NCBI GenBank assembly: GCA_963757565.1
Contig: CAVWSB010000011.1
Coordinates: forward strand, 1,240,001-1,304,000
Origin: PALSA-894 sp963757565
GTDB taxonomy: Bacteria > Pseudomonadota > Alphaproteobacteria > Rhizobiales > Xanthobacteraceae
DNA length: 64,000 bases
Direction: 5' to 3'
In this document: positions 41,917-52,042 of the stretch, piece after piece
Numbering within the stretch: position 1 is the stretch's first letter
Layout: each line of letters opens with the position of its first letter
Notes under the pieces: generated by a model
Seen by the model: only the letters and a program-made list of their open reading frames with translations
Databases searched by the model: none
What the model was told of the DNA's origin: nothing
Position numbers and translations under genes: made by a program

Positions 41917-42122
41917 ATGAGCGCTGTAGCACCACGCTTTGAGCCATTCCTACTTCCGCTCTGTCCGAAATGCGGAGGCCCATCCAGGTGATCCATACCA
42001 AGCACGACGCGGCCGACGTAGCGCGTGTGTTTCGCACTTACGAATGCGAGGCGTGTCGGTCGTTAGAAACACTTGAGGGCCGCGAGCTCAGTCGGCCGCA
42101 TCCGACTATTTCGCATACGTAG
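41917..42122 (+). CDS. Small zinc-ribbon protein, about 68 aa (frameshifted)
   Basis: An ATG at 41917 after GGTGGAGGGG opens MSAVAPRFEPFLLPLCPKCGGPSR. With one missing base near 41990 it continues VIHTKHDAADVARVFRTYECEACRSLETLEG and stops at 42120-42122. The two CxxC pairs (LCPKCG and ECEACR) form a zinc ribbon of the kind found in many small uncharacterised rhizobial proteins. It has no signal or membrane segment. Whether the break is real cannot be judged; the gene lies among IS-like debris. Confidence 0.6.
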
Positions 42123-42260
42123 GCTTCCTAAGGGTAGTGAGTTGCCACTCGGTGAATAGCATCCAGGCCAAGGCGGCGGGTTCGAGTTTGGAGGTCACTC
42201 GGTTACGCGGTGAGGGCGTATTGCGTCCAGCTGCATACCGCAATGTCCAGAATTAATTCC

Positions 42261-42289
42261 TTGACCCCACTTCAACGGATAGGTATATA
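42261..42289 (+). promoter_or_regulatory. Sigma70-type promoter ahead of the candidate ncRNA
   Basis: TTGACC (42261-42266), a 17-base spacer and TATATA (42284-42289) match the sigma70 consensus closely. Start of transcription would fall at about 42296, exactly where a 10-bp stem begins. It reads rightwards into DNA without a plausible gene. Confidence 0.65.
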
Positions 42290-42296
42290 GTCAGAA

Positions 42297-42745
42297 CCCT
42301 GCTCCCGCCAAAGGAAGTCTCGGCCAACGTCACGAGGCTGGGAGCAGGGTGCGGTGGCTGCGCAGGGGTGACGGACGTGCCACCCAACGCGCAGCAGCCG
42401 AAGCCGTGCGGTCCCGATGCGCCTGCCGCGCATCACGCGGGCCGTGGCGGCGGTTCGCCACGTGGCGCCACGCCACGCGCGAACCGTCAGGCTCCAGAGC
42501 GGTGGATAGGCAGCCTCGCGCAAGCGAGGGTGCCTGAAAGGTCAGTCCACCGGGGGCCGCGCGGAGCAGGCTTCAAACACCGCGCGCGGGACGCCGGAGA
42601 CTGGGCGGACTTGCGGTTTCGACAATCCGGACGGCGCTTTTTCGAAGAAGCATCGTCCCGCTTGCGTCTCGCGAGAGGTGCAAGCCCGTGGGTCCGTCGG
42701 GACCCCGGCGTTCCGCGCGCCCCTTTCGGTTTTCCGGGGCGCGGC
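42297..42745 (+). ncRNA. Candidate structured non-coding RNA, about 450 nt
   Basis: No frame here has coding character. The region is a chain of strong hairpins. CCCTGCTCCC (42297-42306) pairs with GGGAGCAGGG (42340-42349). GGTTCGC (42452-42458) pairs with GCGAACC (42479-42485) around GTGGCG/CGCCAC. CCTCGC-GCAA-GCGAGG (42514-42529) has a GNRA tetraloop within GGCA/TGCC. CTTGC/GCAAG spans 42661-42684, and GGGTCC/GGACCC 42690-42705. The last stem CGCGCCCC/GGGGCGCG (42716-42743) could close it. A strong promoter is at the 5' end. I did not match it to RNase P, tmRNA, 6S or a riboswitch. An 83-codon antisense frame (42272-42523) is probably only a shadow. Confidence 0.45.
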
Positions 42746-42799
42746 CTTGGCAAGACTCGGACGCAGATGCGCCGCGAGAATGCGAGCGGCTGTCCGGGT

Positions 42800-43324
42800 T
42801 CAGTACGTGATCGTCATCGTCACGGTGTCGCTGTAGGTGCCGGCCGGCGGCGCACTGCCGACCGCCGGCATCTGTCCGTAGATCGGGACCGATTGTGCCG
42901 CGCCGTTGCCGGTGCCGAGGAAACAGGAGTTCGTCGTGGTGCAGGTTGTGGTGCTGGTGGCGGTGGTCCAGGCGTTGGTCAGACCGGCGTTGGTGTAGAG
43001 ATTGTAGTTGAGGAAATTGGTGCCGCTCTTCATCCGCCGCTGGCTGCCGGACGCATTCGCGCCGTTGTCCATCCCGATCGAATACGGGCTGCCGTTGGTA
43101 CAGGTGACCGACACGTTGGTGGAGGCGCTGGTGGGTGACGCGCTCACCGCCGTGCCCGCCAGGGTGCCGAAATTCAGCGTCGTCGCGCTGATGGTGCAGG
43201 ACGCCGTGATCGTGATCTGCACCGTGAGATTCGCGGTGGCGGTCGCGGCCCACGCGCGCGTCGCCGCCGCGAGGCAGACCAGTCCGATCGCAATCGCCGC
43301 GCCATTCCGGCGAAGGAGGCTCAT
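42800..43324 (-). CDS. Spore coat protein U (SCPU) domain protein
   Basis: The 174-residue protein has a signal peptide (LLRRNGAAIAIGLVCLAAATRAWA). The secreted domain follows with LTVQITITASCTISATTLNFGTL, NVSVTCTNGSPYSIGMDNG, YNLYTNAGLTNAW, and a C-terminal GTYSDTVTMTITY, which is the SCPU fold of Csu-type pilins. Such subunits are normally assembled by a chaperone and usher, but none is adjacent, so it is an orphan or secreted alone. The ATG at 43324 is chosen over a TTG at 43333; neither has a strong ribosome site. Confidence 0.88.
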   Translation of the reverse strand: MSLLRRNGAAIAIGLVCLAAATRAWAATATANLTVQITITASCTISATTLNFGTLAGTAVSASPTSASTNVSVTCTNGSPYSIGMDNGANASGSQRRMKSGTNFLNYNLYTNAGLTNAWTTATSTTTCTTTNSCFLGTGNGAAQSVPIYGQMPAVGSAPPAGTYSDTVTMTITY

Positions 43325-43480
43325 CAAGCGCAAGGCAGATCCGTTCGAGCGACGACATTTCGGGAACGCGCCCGCAGACCGCGGGCAGGGACGGGAACAT
43401 CCATGACGTTTGGGAACTATGGAACTCGGGTTAACGACTGGTTAACCATGTTCGCGCGGGGCGTGCGGCGAAACGCCGGC

Positions 43481-43975
43481 TCACCCGGCGATCAGCATCG
43501 CAATGCCCGATATGGCGACCACGCCGCCCCAGGCGAGCACGCTCATCCGCGCGAGAGATAGCGCGCCGTGCAGGCGCGGGAGCCACGGCCAGGCGGCCCA
43601 CAGCGCGATCACCAGCGGCAGAAGGATCGGCACCGCGATCGCCCACACTTCCTGCCGCGAGAACAGATCGAGTCCCGCAAACGATCCGGCGGCGGCGAGC
43701 GGCAGCAGCACGATCCCGGCGGCTTGCGCCCAACGCGGGATGCCGTTCACCGCGCCCGCGAGCGTGCACAGGCAGGTGAGCGCGAACCACAGCCCGCCGG
43801 CCGAGAGGAGCACGGCATCGGTTCGTCCCATCGGTGCGTCCGACGCCGAAATCGCATTGCCGAGCGACACGAGATAGAGCGCGGCCGTGACCGCAAGCAT
43901 GATGCCGATCGTGCGCGGCATCGGCCGCGGCCGGGGCGGTGAAGTCCTCATGATGCGCGCAGGAAGGTGGGCCAC
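43481..43975 (-). CDS. Small integral membrane protein of unknown function
   Basis: The protein of up to 164 residues has four or five hydrophobic helices: IGIMLAVTAALYLVSLG, VLLSAGGLWFALTCLCTLAG, AGIVLLPLAAAGSFAGL, AIAVPILLPLVIALWAAWPWL and SVLAWGGVVAISGIAMLIAG. A GTG start at 43975 lies right after the stop of the binding-protein gene; an ATG at 43951 also fits. I do not recognise the family. The close position suggests coupling to the Bug-protein gene. Confidence 0.65.
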   Translation of the reverse strand: MAHLPARIMRTSPPRPRPMPRTIGIMLAVTAALYLVSLGNAISASDAPMGRTDAVLLSAGGLWFALTCLCTLAGAVNGIPRWAQAAGIVLLPLAAAGSFAGLDLFSRQEVWAIAVPILLPLVIALWAAWPWLPRLHGALSLARMSVLAWGGVVAISGIAMLIAG

Positions 43976-43976
43976 G

Positions 43977-44933
43977 TCAGTTCACCCTGATGCCCTGCTG
44001 GCGGATCACCGGGGTCCAGCGCGCCATGTCGGCATCGATCTGCGCCTTGAACTGCGCCGGCGTATTGCCGACCGGCTCCATGATCTGCGCGGCAAGTTTC
44101 TCCTTCACCTCCGGCGTATGGATGGCCTCGGCGACTTCGCGCTGGATCTTGGCGAGCACCGCGGGCGGTGTTCCAGCCGGTGCGATCAGCCCGTTCCACG
44201 CATCGGCCTCCACATCGATGCCGCTCTCCTTCAGGGTCGGCACGTCCGGCAGCAGCGCCGAGCGCTTCGCCGTCGTCACCGCGAGCATCTTCACCGTGCC
44301 CTGCTGCGCATGCGGCAGCACCGAGATCGCCGGCATCACCACCATCTGCACGTCGCCGCGGATCACCGCCGTCATTGCGGCCGGCGACGACGCATAGGGA
44401 ACGTGGACGAGCTGCGCGCCGCTCGCGATCGCGATCGCCTCCATCGCGAGATGGGAGAGCGAGCCATTGCCGATCGAACCGAAATTGTACTTGCCGGGGT
44501 CTTTCTTGATCAGCGCAATCAGCTCGCCGACGCTGTTCACGCCGAGGTTCGCCGGCACCGCCAGCGCGCTCGGTTGTGTCGTCAGCACGGTGACGAGTGC
44601 CAGATCCTTGAACGGATCGTAGGGCATCTTCGAGAACATCAGCGTGTTGATCGCGAGCGGCCCGCCGATCGAAATGCCGATGGTGTAGCCGTCGGGCTCG
44701 GCCTTCGCGACCGTGTCGGTGCCGGTCATGCCGCTCGCGCCCGGCTTGTTCTCGACCACGAACGGCTGGCCGAGTTTCGCCTGCAGCCGCTCGGCGATCA
44801 GCCGCATGATCGTGTCGGGCGTCGCGCCCGCGCCGAACGGCACGATGATGCGCACGGTCCGGGTCGGCCAATCCTGGGCCAGCGCGGGCGCGGTGGCGAG
44901 CAGGAACAGCGCCAGTGCGGCGATGCGTCTCAA
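43977..44933 (-). CDS. Bug-family periplasmic binding protein (tripartite tricarboxylate transport type)
   Basis: The 318-residue protein has a signal peptide (MRRIAALALFLLATAPALAQ). The Bug fold follows with WPTRTVRIIVPFGAGATPDTIMRLIAERL, FVVENKPGASGMTGTDTVAKAEPDGYTI, YNFGSIGNGSLSHLAMEAI and VPYASSPAAMTAVIRGDVQM. Such proteins bind organic acids in the periplasm. Orphan Bug proteins without TctAB are abundant in Bradyrhizobium and Bordetella-like bacteria, and no TctAB genes adjoin here. The ligand is unknown. Confidence 0.9.
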   Translation of the reverse strand: MRRIAALALFLLATAPALAQDWPTRTVRIIVPFGAGATPDTIMRLIAERLQAKLGQPFVVENKPGASGMTGTDTVAKAEPDGYTIGISIGGPLAINTLMFSKMPYDPFKDLALVTVLTTQPSALAVPANLGVNSVGELIALIKKDPGKYNFGSIGNGSLSHLAMEAIAIASGAQLVHVPYASSPAAMTAVIRGDVQMVVMPAISVLPHAQQGTVKMLAVTTAKRSALLPDVPTLKESGIDVEADAWNGLIAPAGTPPAVLAKIQREVAEAIHTPEVKEKLAAQIMEPVGNTPAQFKAQIDADMARWTPVIRQQGIRVN

Positions 44934-45041
44934 GTCGTTCTCCCTCGATTTCTCCGCGGCATATGTTGGGCCCGGCTTGCCGAGGTCAAGGAAAGTGTGG
45001 TCTCAACCCAAGTCGGATTTTCGCCGCCGGAGGAGGGCGTC

Positions 45042-45630
45042 ATGGGCCTGGCGATCATGATCCTGGGGCTCGCTCTGTTCATCGGCGGCCATGTGTTCGT
45101 GACCATGCGCGGAGAGCGCGCGGCGCTGATCGCGCGGATCGGCGAGGGGGCCTACAAGGGGCTGTTCGCGCTGGTCGCGATCGTTGCCGTCGTGCTCATC
45201 GGCTGGGGTTTCGGCCAGTATCGCGCGACCGGCTGGATCGACGTGTGGTACCCGCCCGCGTGGACACGCCACGTGACCGTCGCGCTGATGTGGGTCGCAT
45301 CCATCTGCGTTGTCGCCGCCTACGCGCGCGGCCGCATCATGACGACGCTGAAGCACCCCATGCTGGTCGGGGTAAAGATCTGGGCGGCGGCGCATCTGCT
45401 CGCCAATGGCGACCTTGGTTCGATCATCCTGTTCGGTTCGCTCCTCGGCTGGGCGGTGTACGATCGCATTTCGCTCAAGCGCCGCGCGGACGCCGGCGGC
45501 CCAGCCGATTCCCGTCGGTGGGGGACGCCAGGACGCGATCGCGGTGATCGGCGGCACGATCCTCTATCTGCTGCTCGGATTCCTGTTCCACCCGTACGTG
45601 GTCGGCGTACCGGCCTTCGCGGCGCACTGA
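45042..45630 (+). CDS. NnrU family membrane protein (frameshifted)
   Basis: A strong ribosome site (GGAGGAGGG) leads to the ATG at 45042. The protein of about 195 residues has five to six helices: AIMILGLALFIGGHVFVTM, GLFALVAIVAVVLIGWGFGQYR, HVTVALMWVASICVVAAYARGR, then HPMLVGVKIWAAAHLLANGDLGSIILFGSLLGWAVYDRISLKRR. The NnrU marker H-x-H-x-like LKHPML...AAHLLANG is clear. After one extra base near 45495 it continues to IGGTILYLLLGFLFHPYVVGV. NnrU is linked with nitrite/NO metabolism in Rhodobacter; no denitrification genes are visible here. Confidence 0.85.
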
Positions 45631-45743
45631 GGCGATCCGCGCGAATCTTTGCCTTGCGCTCGCCATATCGCTAGTTTACCGCCCAGCGCGAGGGGCCGGG
45701 GGCCCGCTGAAACAGCTTTCAGTCCGGGCCGGAGAGCGTTGAA

Positions 45744-46397
45744 GTGTCTGACATTTTTCACGAAGTCGATGAAGAGGTACGGCGCGAGAAGCTGCAACAG
45801 CTTTGGGAGCGCCACTCAAACCTCATCGTCGCCTTCGCGCTCCTGATCGTGCTCGCGGTTGCGGGCTGGCGCGGCTACGAATGGTGGGAGGCCAAGAAGG
45901 CTGCCGAATCCGGAACCGCCTTCGAAGCCGCTGTCTCCATCGCCGAAGCCGGCAAGCCGGCGGAAGCGCAGGCTGCGTTTGCCAAGCTCGCGCAGGACGG
46001 CAGCACCGGCTACCGGATTCTCGCCCGTTTCCGCGACGCCGCCCAGCTCGGCAAGAGCGATCCCGCCGCGGCGGTGCAGGCTTATTCGGCATTGGCCGCC
46101 GATTCGAGCCTCGGGCAGACGCTGCAGGATCTGGCCTTGATCCGCGCCGGGCTCATCATGGTCGACAGCGCGCCGCTCGCGGACGTGACCGCGAAGCTGG
46201 AGCCGCTCACCGCGGCGGGGCGTCCGTTCCGCCACACTGCACGTGAACTGCTCGCGCTGTCCGCCTGGCGCACCGGCGACAGAGCGGCAGCGAAACGCTG
46301 GTTCGACGTGATTGCGACGGATGCCGAAACGCCCGCCGGAACGCGTCAGCGCATCGACGTGCTGATGACGCTCGCCGGCGATAAAGCCAAGACGTGA
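45744..46397 (+). CDS. YfgM-like tetratricopeptide membrane-anchored protein
   Basis: The 217-residue protein starts at GTG and reads MSDIFHEVDEEVRREKLQQLWERHSNLIVAFALLIVLAVAGWRGYEWW: a short cytosolic N-terminus, then one membrane anchor (about 27-44). A TPR_21-type periplasmic domain follows. YfgM-like proteins help outer-membrane or periplasmic protein folding beside SecYEG. It precedes a lipoprotein gene by 10 bases and then der, which is the common yfgM-(bamB)-der order, with the lipoprotein in the BamB position. Confidence 0.85.
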   Translation: MSDIFHEVDEEVRREKLQQLWERHSNLIVAFALLIVLAVAGWRGYEWWEAKKAAESGTAFEAAVSIAEAGKPAEAQAAFAKLAQDGSTGYRILARFRDAAQLGKSDPAAAVQAYSALAADSSLGQTLQDLALIRAGLIMVDSAPLADVTAKLEPLTAAGRPFRHTARELLALSAWRTGDRAAAKRWFDVIATDAETPAGTRQRIDVLMTLAGDKAKT

Positions 46398-46407
46398 GGA
46401 GGCAGCG

Positions 46408-46918
46408 ATGAATCGCATTTTCACCGCCGCTGCTCTCGTTTTTGCCGTCGCGCTCGCGGGGTGCGATTCGATCAACTCGTTCGATCCGCTCGACAAGCTG
46501 TCGGACCTCGACATCATGGGCACGTCGCAAGAAGCCGCTGCAGGGCGAGCGCCGCGCGGTGTTTCCGGAGGGCGTGCCGGGTGTGCCCGAAGGCGTCCCG
46601 CCCGACATGGTGAAGGGGTACCAGCCGCCGGCTGAGGCGCCGCCGCCGGTCATCGAGGCCAAGCCCGAAAAACCCAAGCCGAAGCCCAAGAAGGTCGCCG
46701 CGCCGCGCAAGGCTCCGCCACCCCAGCAGGCGACGGCGCCGCAACAGCGGCAGCAGGCGCAGCAACCGATGCAGCAGGCGCCCGCCGCCCAGACAACCAC
46801 CACCACGCAGGCCGGCTCGGGGGCTCCCTGGCCGACCATTCCGGGCGCGCAGCCCACATGGCCGAGCAACGCGCCACCGGCGCCCCAGACTTTCGGCGCG
46901 CCACCGCCGCAGCGCTAG
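46408..46918 (+). CDS. Pro/Gln-rich lipoprotein between yfgM-like gene and der (frameshifted)
   Basis: The start MNRIFTAAALVFAVALAGC ends in a lipobox (LAGC), so the Cys would be lipidated. SINSFDPLDKLSDLDIMGT follows. After one extra base near 46530 the protein continues GERRAVFPEGVPGVPEGVPPDMVKGYQPP, then a long Pro/Lys/Gln low-complexity tail to 46918. It is probably anchored in the membrane with a disordered periplasmic tail. It does not have a BamB beta-propeller despite its position before der. Related small lipoproteins occur at this site in Bradyrhizobium. Confidence 0.72.
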
Positions 46919-46979
46919 TCCGGCCAAGCTCGGCTATACAGGGGTCGCGACCCACGCGGCCCGTTTGAATCGATTCTCC

Positions 46980-48351
46980 ATGAGCTTCACACTTGCCATT
47001 GTCGGGCGGCCGAATGTCGGCAAGTCGACGCTGTTCAATCGCCTCGTCGGCAAGCGGCTGGCGCTGGTCGACGACCGCCCCGGGGTGACCCGGGACCGGC
47101 GCGAGGGGCAGGCGCGACTCGGCGATCTTTCATTCACAGTGGTGGACACTGCAGGCTTCGACGAAGGCGCGGCCGACAGCCTGATCAGCCGCATGATGGA
47201 GCAGACCGAGGCGGCGATCGAAAGCGCAGACGCCATCCTGTTTCTGATGGATTCGCGCAGCGGGCTCATGCCGATCGACCGGCAGTTCGCCGACGTGGTG
47301 CGCCGCGCCGGCAAGCCGGTGATCGTGGTCGCCAACAAGGCGGAGGGAAAGGCCGGCGTCGCCGCACACGAAGCCTACGAGCTTGGCCTCGGCGATCCGA
47401 TTCCGGTTTCGGCCGAACATGGCGAAGGTCTCTCCGATCTCTACGACGCCATCCGCGCAGCGCTGCCCGAGCACACCGCGCCGGCTGAAAATGACGACGA
47501 GGAGAACGAAGCCGACATAGCCACGCGCCCGATCCGGGTTGCCGTCGTCGGTCGTCCGAACGTCGGCAAGTCGACGCTGATCAACCGCCTGCTGGGCGAA
47601 GAGCGTCTGCTCACCGGACCGGAAGCCGGCATTACGCGCGACACCATCTCGGTTCAGCTCGAGTGGAACGGTCGCGGATTTCAAGTTGTTCGATACCGCC
47701 GGCATGCGGCGCAAGGCGCGCATCGAGGAGAAGCTGGAGAAGCTTTCCGTTGCCGACACACTCAACGCCATCCGCTTCGCCGAAGTGGTCGTCGTTCTGA
47801 TGGACACCGAGCGGCCGTTCGAGGAGCAGGATCTGCGCATCGCCGATCTGGTGCAGCGCGAGGGCCGCGCGCTGGTGCTCGGCATGAACAAATGGGACCT
47901 GATGGAAGGGAAGCCGGGCGCCGCCGGCAAGCTGCGCGATGAGGCCGACCACTGGCTGCCACAGGTGAAAGGCGTGCCGATCGTCGCGGTGTCGGGGCGG
48001 CTCGGCGAAGGGCTCGACCGGCTGATGCAAGCGATTGTCGAGATCTACGCGGTCTGGAATCGCCGCGTCTCGACCAATCCGCTGAACCGCTGGTTCGAGG
48101 ATGCGGTGTCGTCGCATCCGCCACCCGCGGTGAGCGGCCGGCGGCTAAAGCTCAATTACATCACGCAGGTCAAATCGCGCCCGCCGAGCTTTGTGTTGTT
48201 CTGCTCGCGTGCGGACGCCGTTCCGGAAAGCTACCTGCGCTATCTGATCCACGGCATGCGCGAGCAATTCGATCTCCCCGGAACGCCGATCCGCGTGACC
48301 TTGCGCGAGAAGGACAATCCGTACGCGGGCAGGAAAACAAGGCAGCGATGA
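46980..48351 (+). CDS. der: Ribosome assembly GTPase Der/EngA (frameshifted)
   Basis: Der is a tandem GTPase needed for 50S assembly. Both G1 loops are present: GRPNVGKSTLFNR (near residue 9) and GRPNVGKSTLINR (near residue 190). Switch residues DTAGFDEG and DTAGMRRKA and base motifs NKAEGK and NKWDLMEG are also readable. The C-terminal KH-like domain with LNYITQVKSRPPSFVLFCS is intact. A one-base insertion near 47680 breaks the frame just before the second DTAG. Because Der is essential, this is most likely a sequence error. The stop overlaps the next start by 4 bases (ATGA). Confidence 0.93.
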
Positions 48352-49596
48352 ACGAGATCGCGCCCGGTGACATGAGCGTTGCGTCGCAAGTCCCGCCGCC
48401 AAGCCGTGCGGCCTTCGCGTTCATCTTCATCACGGTGCTGCTCGACATGCTGGCGATCGGAATCATCATTCCGGTGCTGCCCGGCCTGATTCTCGGCTTC
48501 ATGAATGGCGACACCGCGCGGCGGAGCGGAAATTCTCGGCATCTTCGGCACCGCGTGGGCGCTGATGCAGTTTCTGTTCTCGCCGGTGCTGGGCGCGCTG
48601 TCGGATCGGTTTGGCCGCAGGCCGGTGATCGTTTTGTCGAATGCCGGACTCGGTTTTGATTATATCCTCATGGCGCTCGCGCCGTCGCTGTGGTGGCTGT
48701 TTGCCGGCCGCGTCGTCTCCGGCATCACGTCGGCAAGCATTTCGACCGGATTTGCCTACGTGGCGGACGTGACCGAGCCGGAGAAACGCGCCGCGCGCTT
48801 CGGCCTGCTCGGCGTCTCGTTTGGCGCGGGCTTCGTGCTTGGCCCGGCGATCGGGGGACTGACCGGCGCGATCGATCCACGATTGCCGTTCTGGATCGCC
48901 GCAGGCTTGAGTCTCGCGAATGCCCTCTACGGCTGGTTCATTTTGCCGGAGTTGCTCGCGCCCGAGCGGCGCATGCCGTTTCTGTGGCGGCGCGCCAATC
49001 CGCTCGGCGCACTTACGCTGCTTCGCTCGCACCGCGAACTGTTCGGGCTCGCGAGCGTCAATTTCCTTGGCAGCCTTGCGCACGCGGTGCTCCCAACGAT
49101 GGGCGTGCTCTACATGCTCTATCGATACGGCTGGGACGAGCGCACCGTTGGCCTGGTTATGGCGGGCGTCGGCGTCTGCGCCATCGTGGTGCAGGGCGGA
49201 TTGATCGGACCTATGGTGAAGATGATCGGGGAGCGCAGGGCGTTGATTGTCGGCCTGCTGTTCGGCGCGGCCGGATTCCTCGTTTATGGCTTCGCGCCGA
49301 CCGGGGTGCTGTTCCTGATCGGCGTGCCGCTGATGGCGCTGTGGGGTATCGCGAACGCGTCCGCGCTCGGAATCATGAGCCGGAGGGTCGGCGCCGACGA
49401 ACAGGGTCAGTTGCAGGGTGCGAATGCGAGCATCCAGGGCATCGCCAACCTGATCGGCCCGGCGCTGTTCACGCTGTCGTTTTCGCTGGCGATCCGGCCT
49501 GAACTGGGCGTGCAGTTTCCCGGCACGCCGTTCGTGCTGGCCGCGTTGCTGTTGCTCGGCGGGATGGCGATTGCCTGGCGGGTGACGCGCGCGTGA
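48348..49596 (+). CDS. MFS exporter, TetA/DHA1 type (frameshifted)
   Basis: Twelve helices are present over about 415 residues once one extra base near 48515-48530 is allowed. N-terminal IFITVLLDMLAIGIIIPVLPGLI and the loop GALSDRFGRRPVIVLS (motif A, GxLaDrxGrkxxl) define a TetA-like DHA1 exporter. Motif C is GVSFGAGFVLGPAIGG. It is translationally coupled to der (ATGA). The drug or metabolite exported is unknown; TetA-like chromosomal exporters beside der are not a usual arrangement. Confidence 0.85.
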
Positions 49597-49638
49597 TGGG
49601 CTTGCCGGTCGCGCCGTGTCCGGGTCGGTCCGGCAAAT

Positions 49639-51899
49639 TCAGCCCGCCGCCGCCTGCATGACGGTGATGTGGTTTTGCTGCAGCCGTTGCGTAATCGCTT
49701 CGGCAGGGGCCGGCCTTCCGAAGCGATAGCCCTGCATCGAGTGAACGCCGGCGGCGCGCAGAAAGAGCTGCTGCTCGGCGGTCTCTACACCTTCCGCCGT
49801 GACCTTCATGCCGAGGCCGCGGCCGAGGCTGACGATTGCGTGCACGATCGAAGCTGCGTCGGCCGCAGTCTCGATCGAACGCACGAACGAGCGGTCGATC
49901 TTGATGCGGTCGAACGGGAACCGGCGCAGATAAAGCAAGCTTGAATATCCGGTGCCGAAATCGTCGAGCGCGAAGCGCACGCCGCGCGCCTTCAACCGCT
50001 GCATCGCCTTCTCGGCATCCTCGACATTGCCCAGCAGTGTCGATTTCGGTCAGCTCCAGTTCAAGCCGGTGCGGATCGAGTCCGGTGTCCTCCAGGATAC
50101 GCTCGACCACCTCGACGAAATCCTGCCGGCGAAACTGAAGCGGCGAGACGTTCACCGCGACCGTAAGGTCTGCCCAGGGCTGTGCTTCGATGCAGGCCTT
50201 GCGCAGGACCCATTCGCCGAGCGGGATAATCAGTTCGCTGCGCTCTGCGACCGGAATGAAGTCGGCGGGAGGCACCTCGCCACGGGTCGGGTGTTGCCAG
50301 CGGCAGAGCGCCTCGACGCCGGCGATCTTCTCGCCATTGGCATTCATGATCGGCTGGTAGGCGACGCTCAGGCGATCTTCGGCGATTGCGATCCGCAGAT
50401 CGTTCTCGAGCTGCTTGCGATCGCGCAGATCGGCGTCCATGTCGGCATCGTAGATGCAGGCCCGGCTGCGGCCTTCGTTCTTTGCGCGATAGAGCGCAAC
50501 GTCGGCGCGGCGCATGATGTCGGCTGCATCGCCGCCGCGGCGGTCGACAACCGCAATGCCGATACTCGCCCCGATCAGAAGCGTGTGGCCGCCGATCGAA
50601 TAGGGCGCGCGCAACACCGAAATCAGCCGATCTGCGAAGCGTCCGAGGGCGGTCAGGTCGACCACCTCGGTGGTGATGACGGCGAACTCGTCGCCACCGA
50701 GCCGCGCCACAAGGTCCTCACGCCGGACCGCGTGGACGAGACGTTGCGCGACGACGCCGATCAGCGCATCGCCGACATGGTGGCCGAGTGTGTCGTTGAT
50801 GTCCTTGAAGTGGTCAAGATCGATCGCCAGCACCGCCGCGAGGGACTCGCCGTCTCCGGAATCCGCGATGACGGTGGCGAGCCGCTCGCCGAAGAATGTG
50901 CGGTTCGGGAGCCCCGAGAGAGGATCATGCAGTGCAAGGTGGCGCAACCGATCCTCACCCTCCGCAATCCTCACCGCGCTGCGCCGGATGTAGCGCAACG
51001 CGATCGCACTCAGTACCGCAAAGCCGCCGAACGCGATCGCCATGAACGGCAGAACAGTGCTGACAATGCTCGCCCCGGGCCGGTTGGGCACCCATGCAAA
51101 GCGAGCGATCGCGGGCGCTCCGCCTTTGGCGATGGCGTAGATCTGCTCGCCGTCTTTGAGACCCTCGCTACCCAGCATATGGAGCTGGGGCAGGTCGAAC
51201 CGCACGCCGATATCGGAGAGCAGGCGGCCGTCGAGAAACTTGACCGTCATGATCAGCGGCCGGCCCGCGAATCGGGCCCGCGAGCGTGGGAAGGTCAGCG
51301 ACCACGCCGGCAACGATCGCCGGGCGGTTCAGAAAGGTCTGCAGGCGCTGCACGCCGCGCGGATGGCCGAGATTGGTGATCGGGTCGAGCGCCGACTTCT
51401 GGTAATATTCGTCGCTCGCCGGCAGGGCGCGCCCGCGCAGCAAATCGACGGCGCGCGCGAGTTCGGCGCGGAACCCGGAAAACCGCGATGGAGGCGCGTT
51501 CGCGTTGTCCTCGAGCGCGTAGGTGATCTGGTCGTCGCCGTTGGTCACGAACACAAGGTCGTGGTCGAAGAACGTGCTCAGGCGCAGGCCGACCAGATGG
51601 TGGACCGAGTCACGATCGAAATTGTAGTGCAGCTGGTAGACCACGTCGTGCGAGGCGGCGACGTTTTCCAGTTCGCGCAAAACGCGATGTCCGCGATCGG
51701 CGATGGCGTTGGTGAGGAGCAGACGTTCCTGCTGCAGTTCGACATCGTCGGCGCGCCCGGCGGCGGTCACCACTGCGACGATGACGCACACCGCAGCCAG
51801 CGCAACGACGATACCGATGGGGATGACGCCCGTTGTGCGCAGCCGACCGGCGTCGCTGCGCCGGCGCTTCCTCAGCTTTGTCAAAGCCTCCCGCCACAC
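49639..51899 (-). CDS. Membrane GGDEF-EAL cyclic-di-GMP enzyme (frameshifted)
   Basis: The protein has about 752 residues. An N-terminal helix (GVIPIGIVVALAAVCVIVAVV) is followed by a CHASE4-like periplasmic sensor domain and a second helix (VLPFMAIAFGGFAVLSAIALRYIR). The diguanylate cyclase domain has active-site GGDEF (LVARLGGDEFAV). The phosphodiesterase domain has EAL (GVEALCRW), LELTE, DDFGTGYSSL and DRIKIDRSF. So both synthesis and breakdown of c-di-GMP are possible. Two +1 shifts break it, near 51280 and at 50038-50040. The second is an extra A: GAAATCG should be GAATCG to give LELTESTLLGNVEDAEKAMQ. It starts with GTG at 51899. Confidence 0.87.
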
Positions 51900-52042
51900 G
51901 GGCGCACCCCAGGGCTGACGTCCAGATTGGTCGCCACCGTAAGGGAAAGTGCTTGTGAAAGACTTGTCGCAGGTATCGGGAGAGGGCGCCGGACTGCCCG
52001 GTCAGTAGGCAATTCGCCTAGCGTCCCTAACGGCCGGTAAAT

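Noticed and set aside
42272..42523. 83-codon minus-strand frame in the hairpin-rich region
   Set aside because: No ribosome site, extreme Arg/Trp content and palindromic sequence; better explained as the complement of a structured RNA.
51900..52042. Possible small gene between the GGDEF-EAL and Anbu genes
   Set aside because: Only short frames without ribosome site; the rightward frame through 51156-52040 is antisense to the GGDEF-EAL gene.
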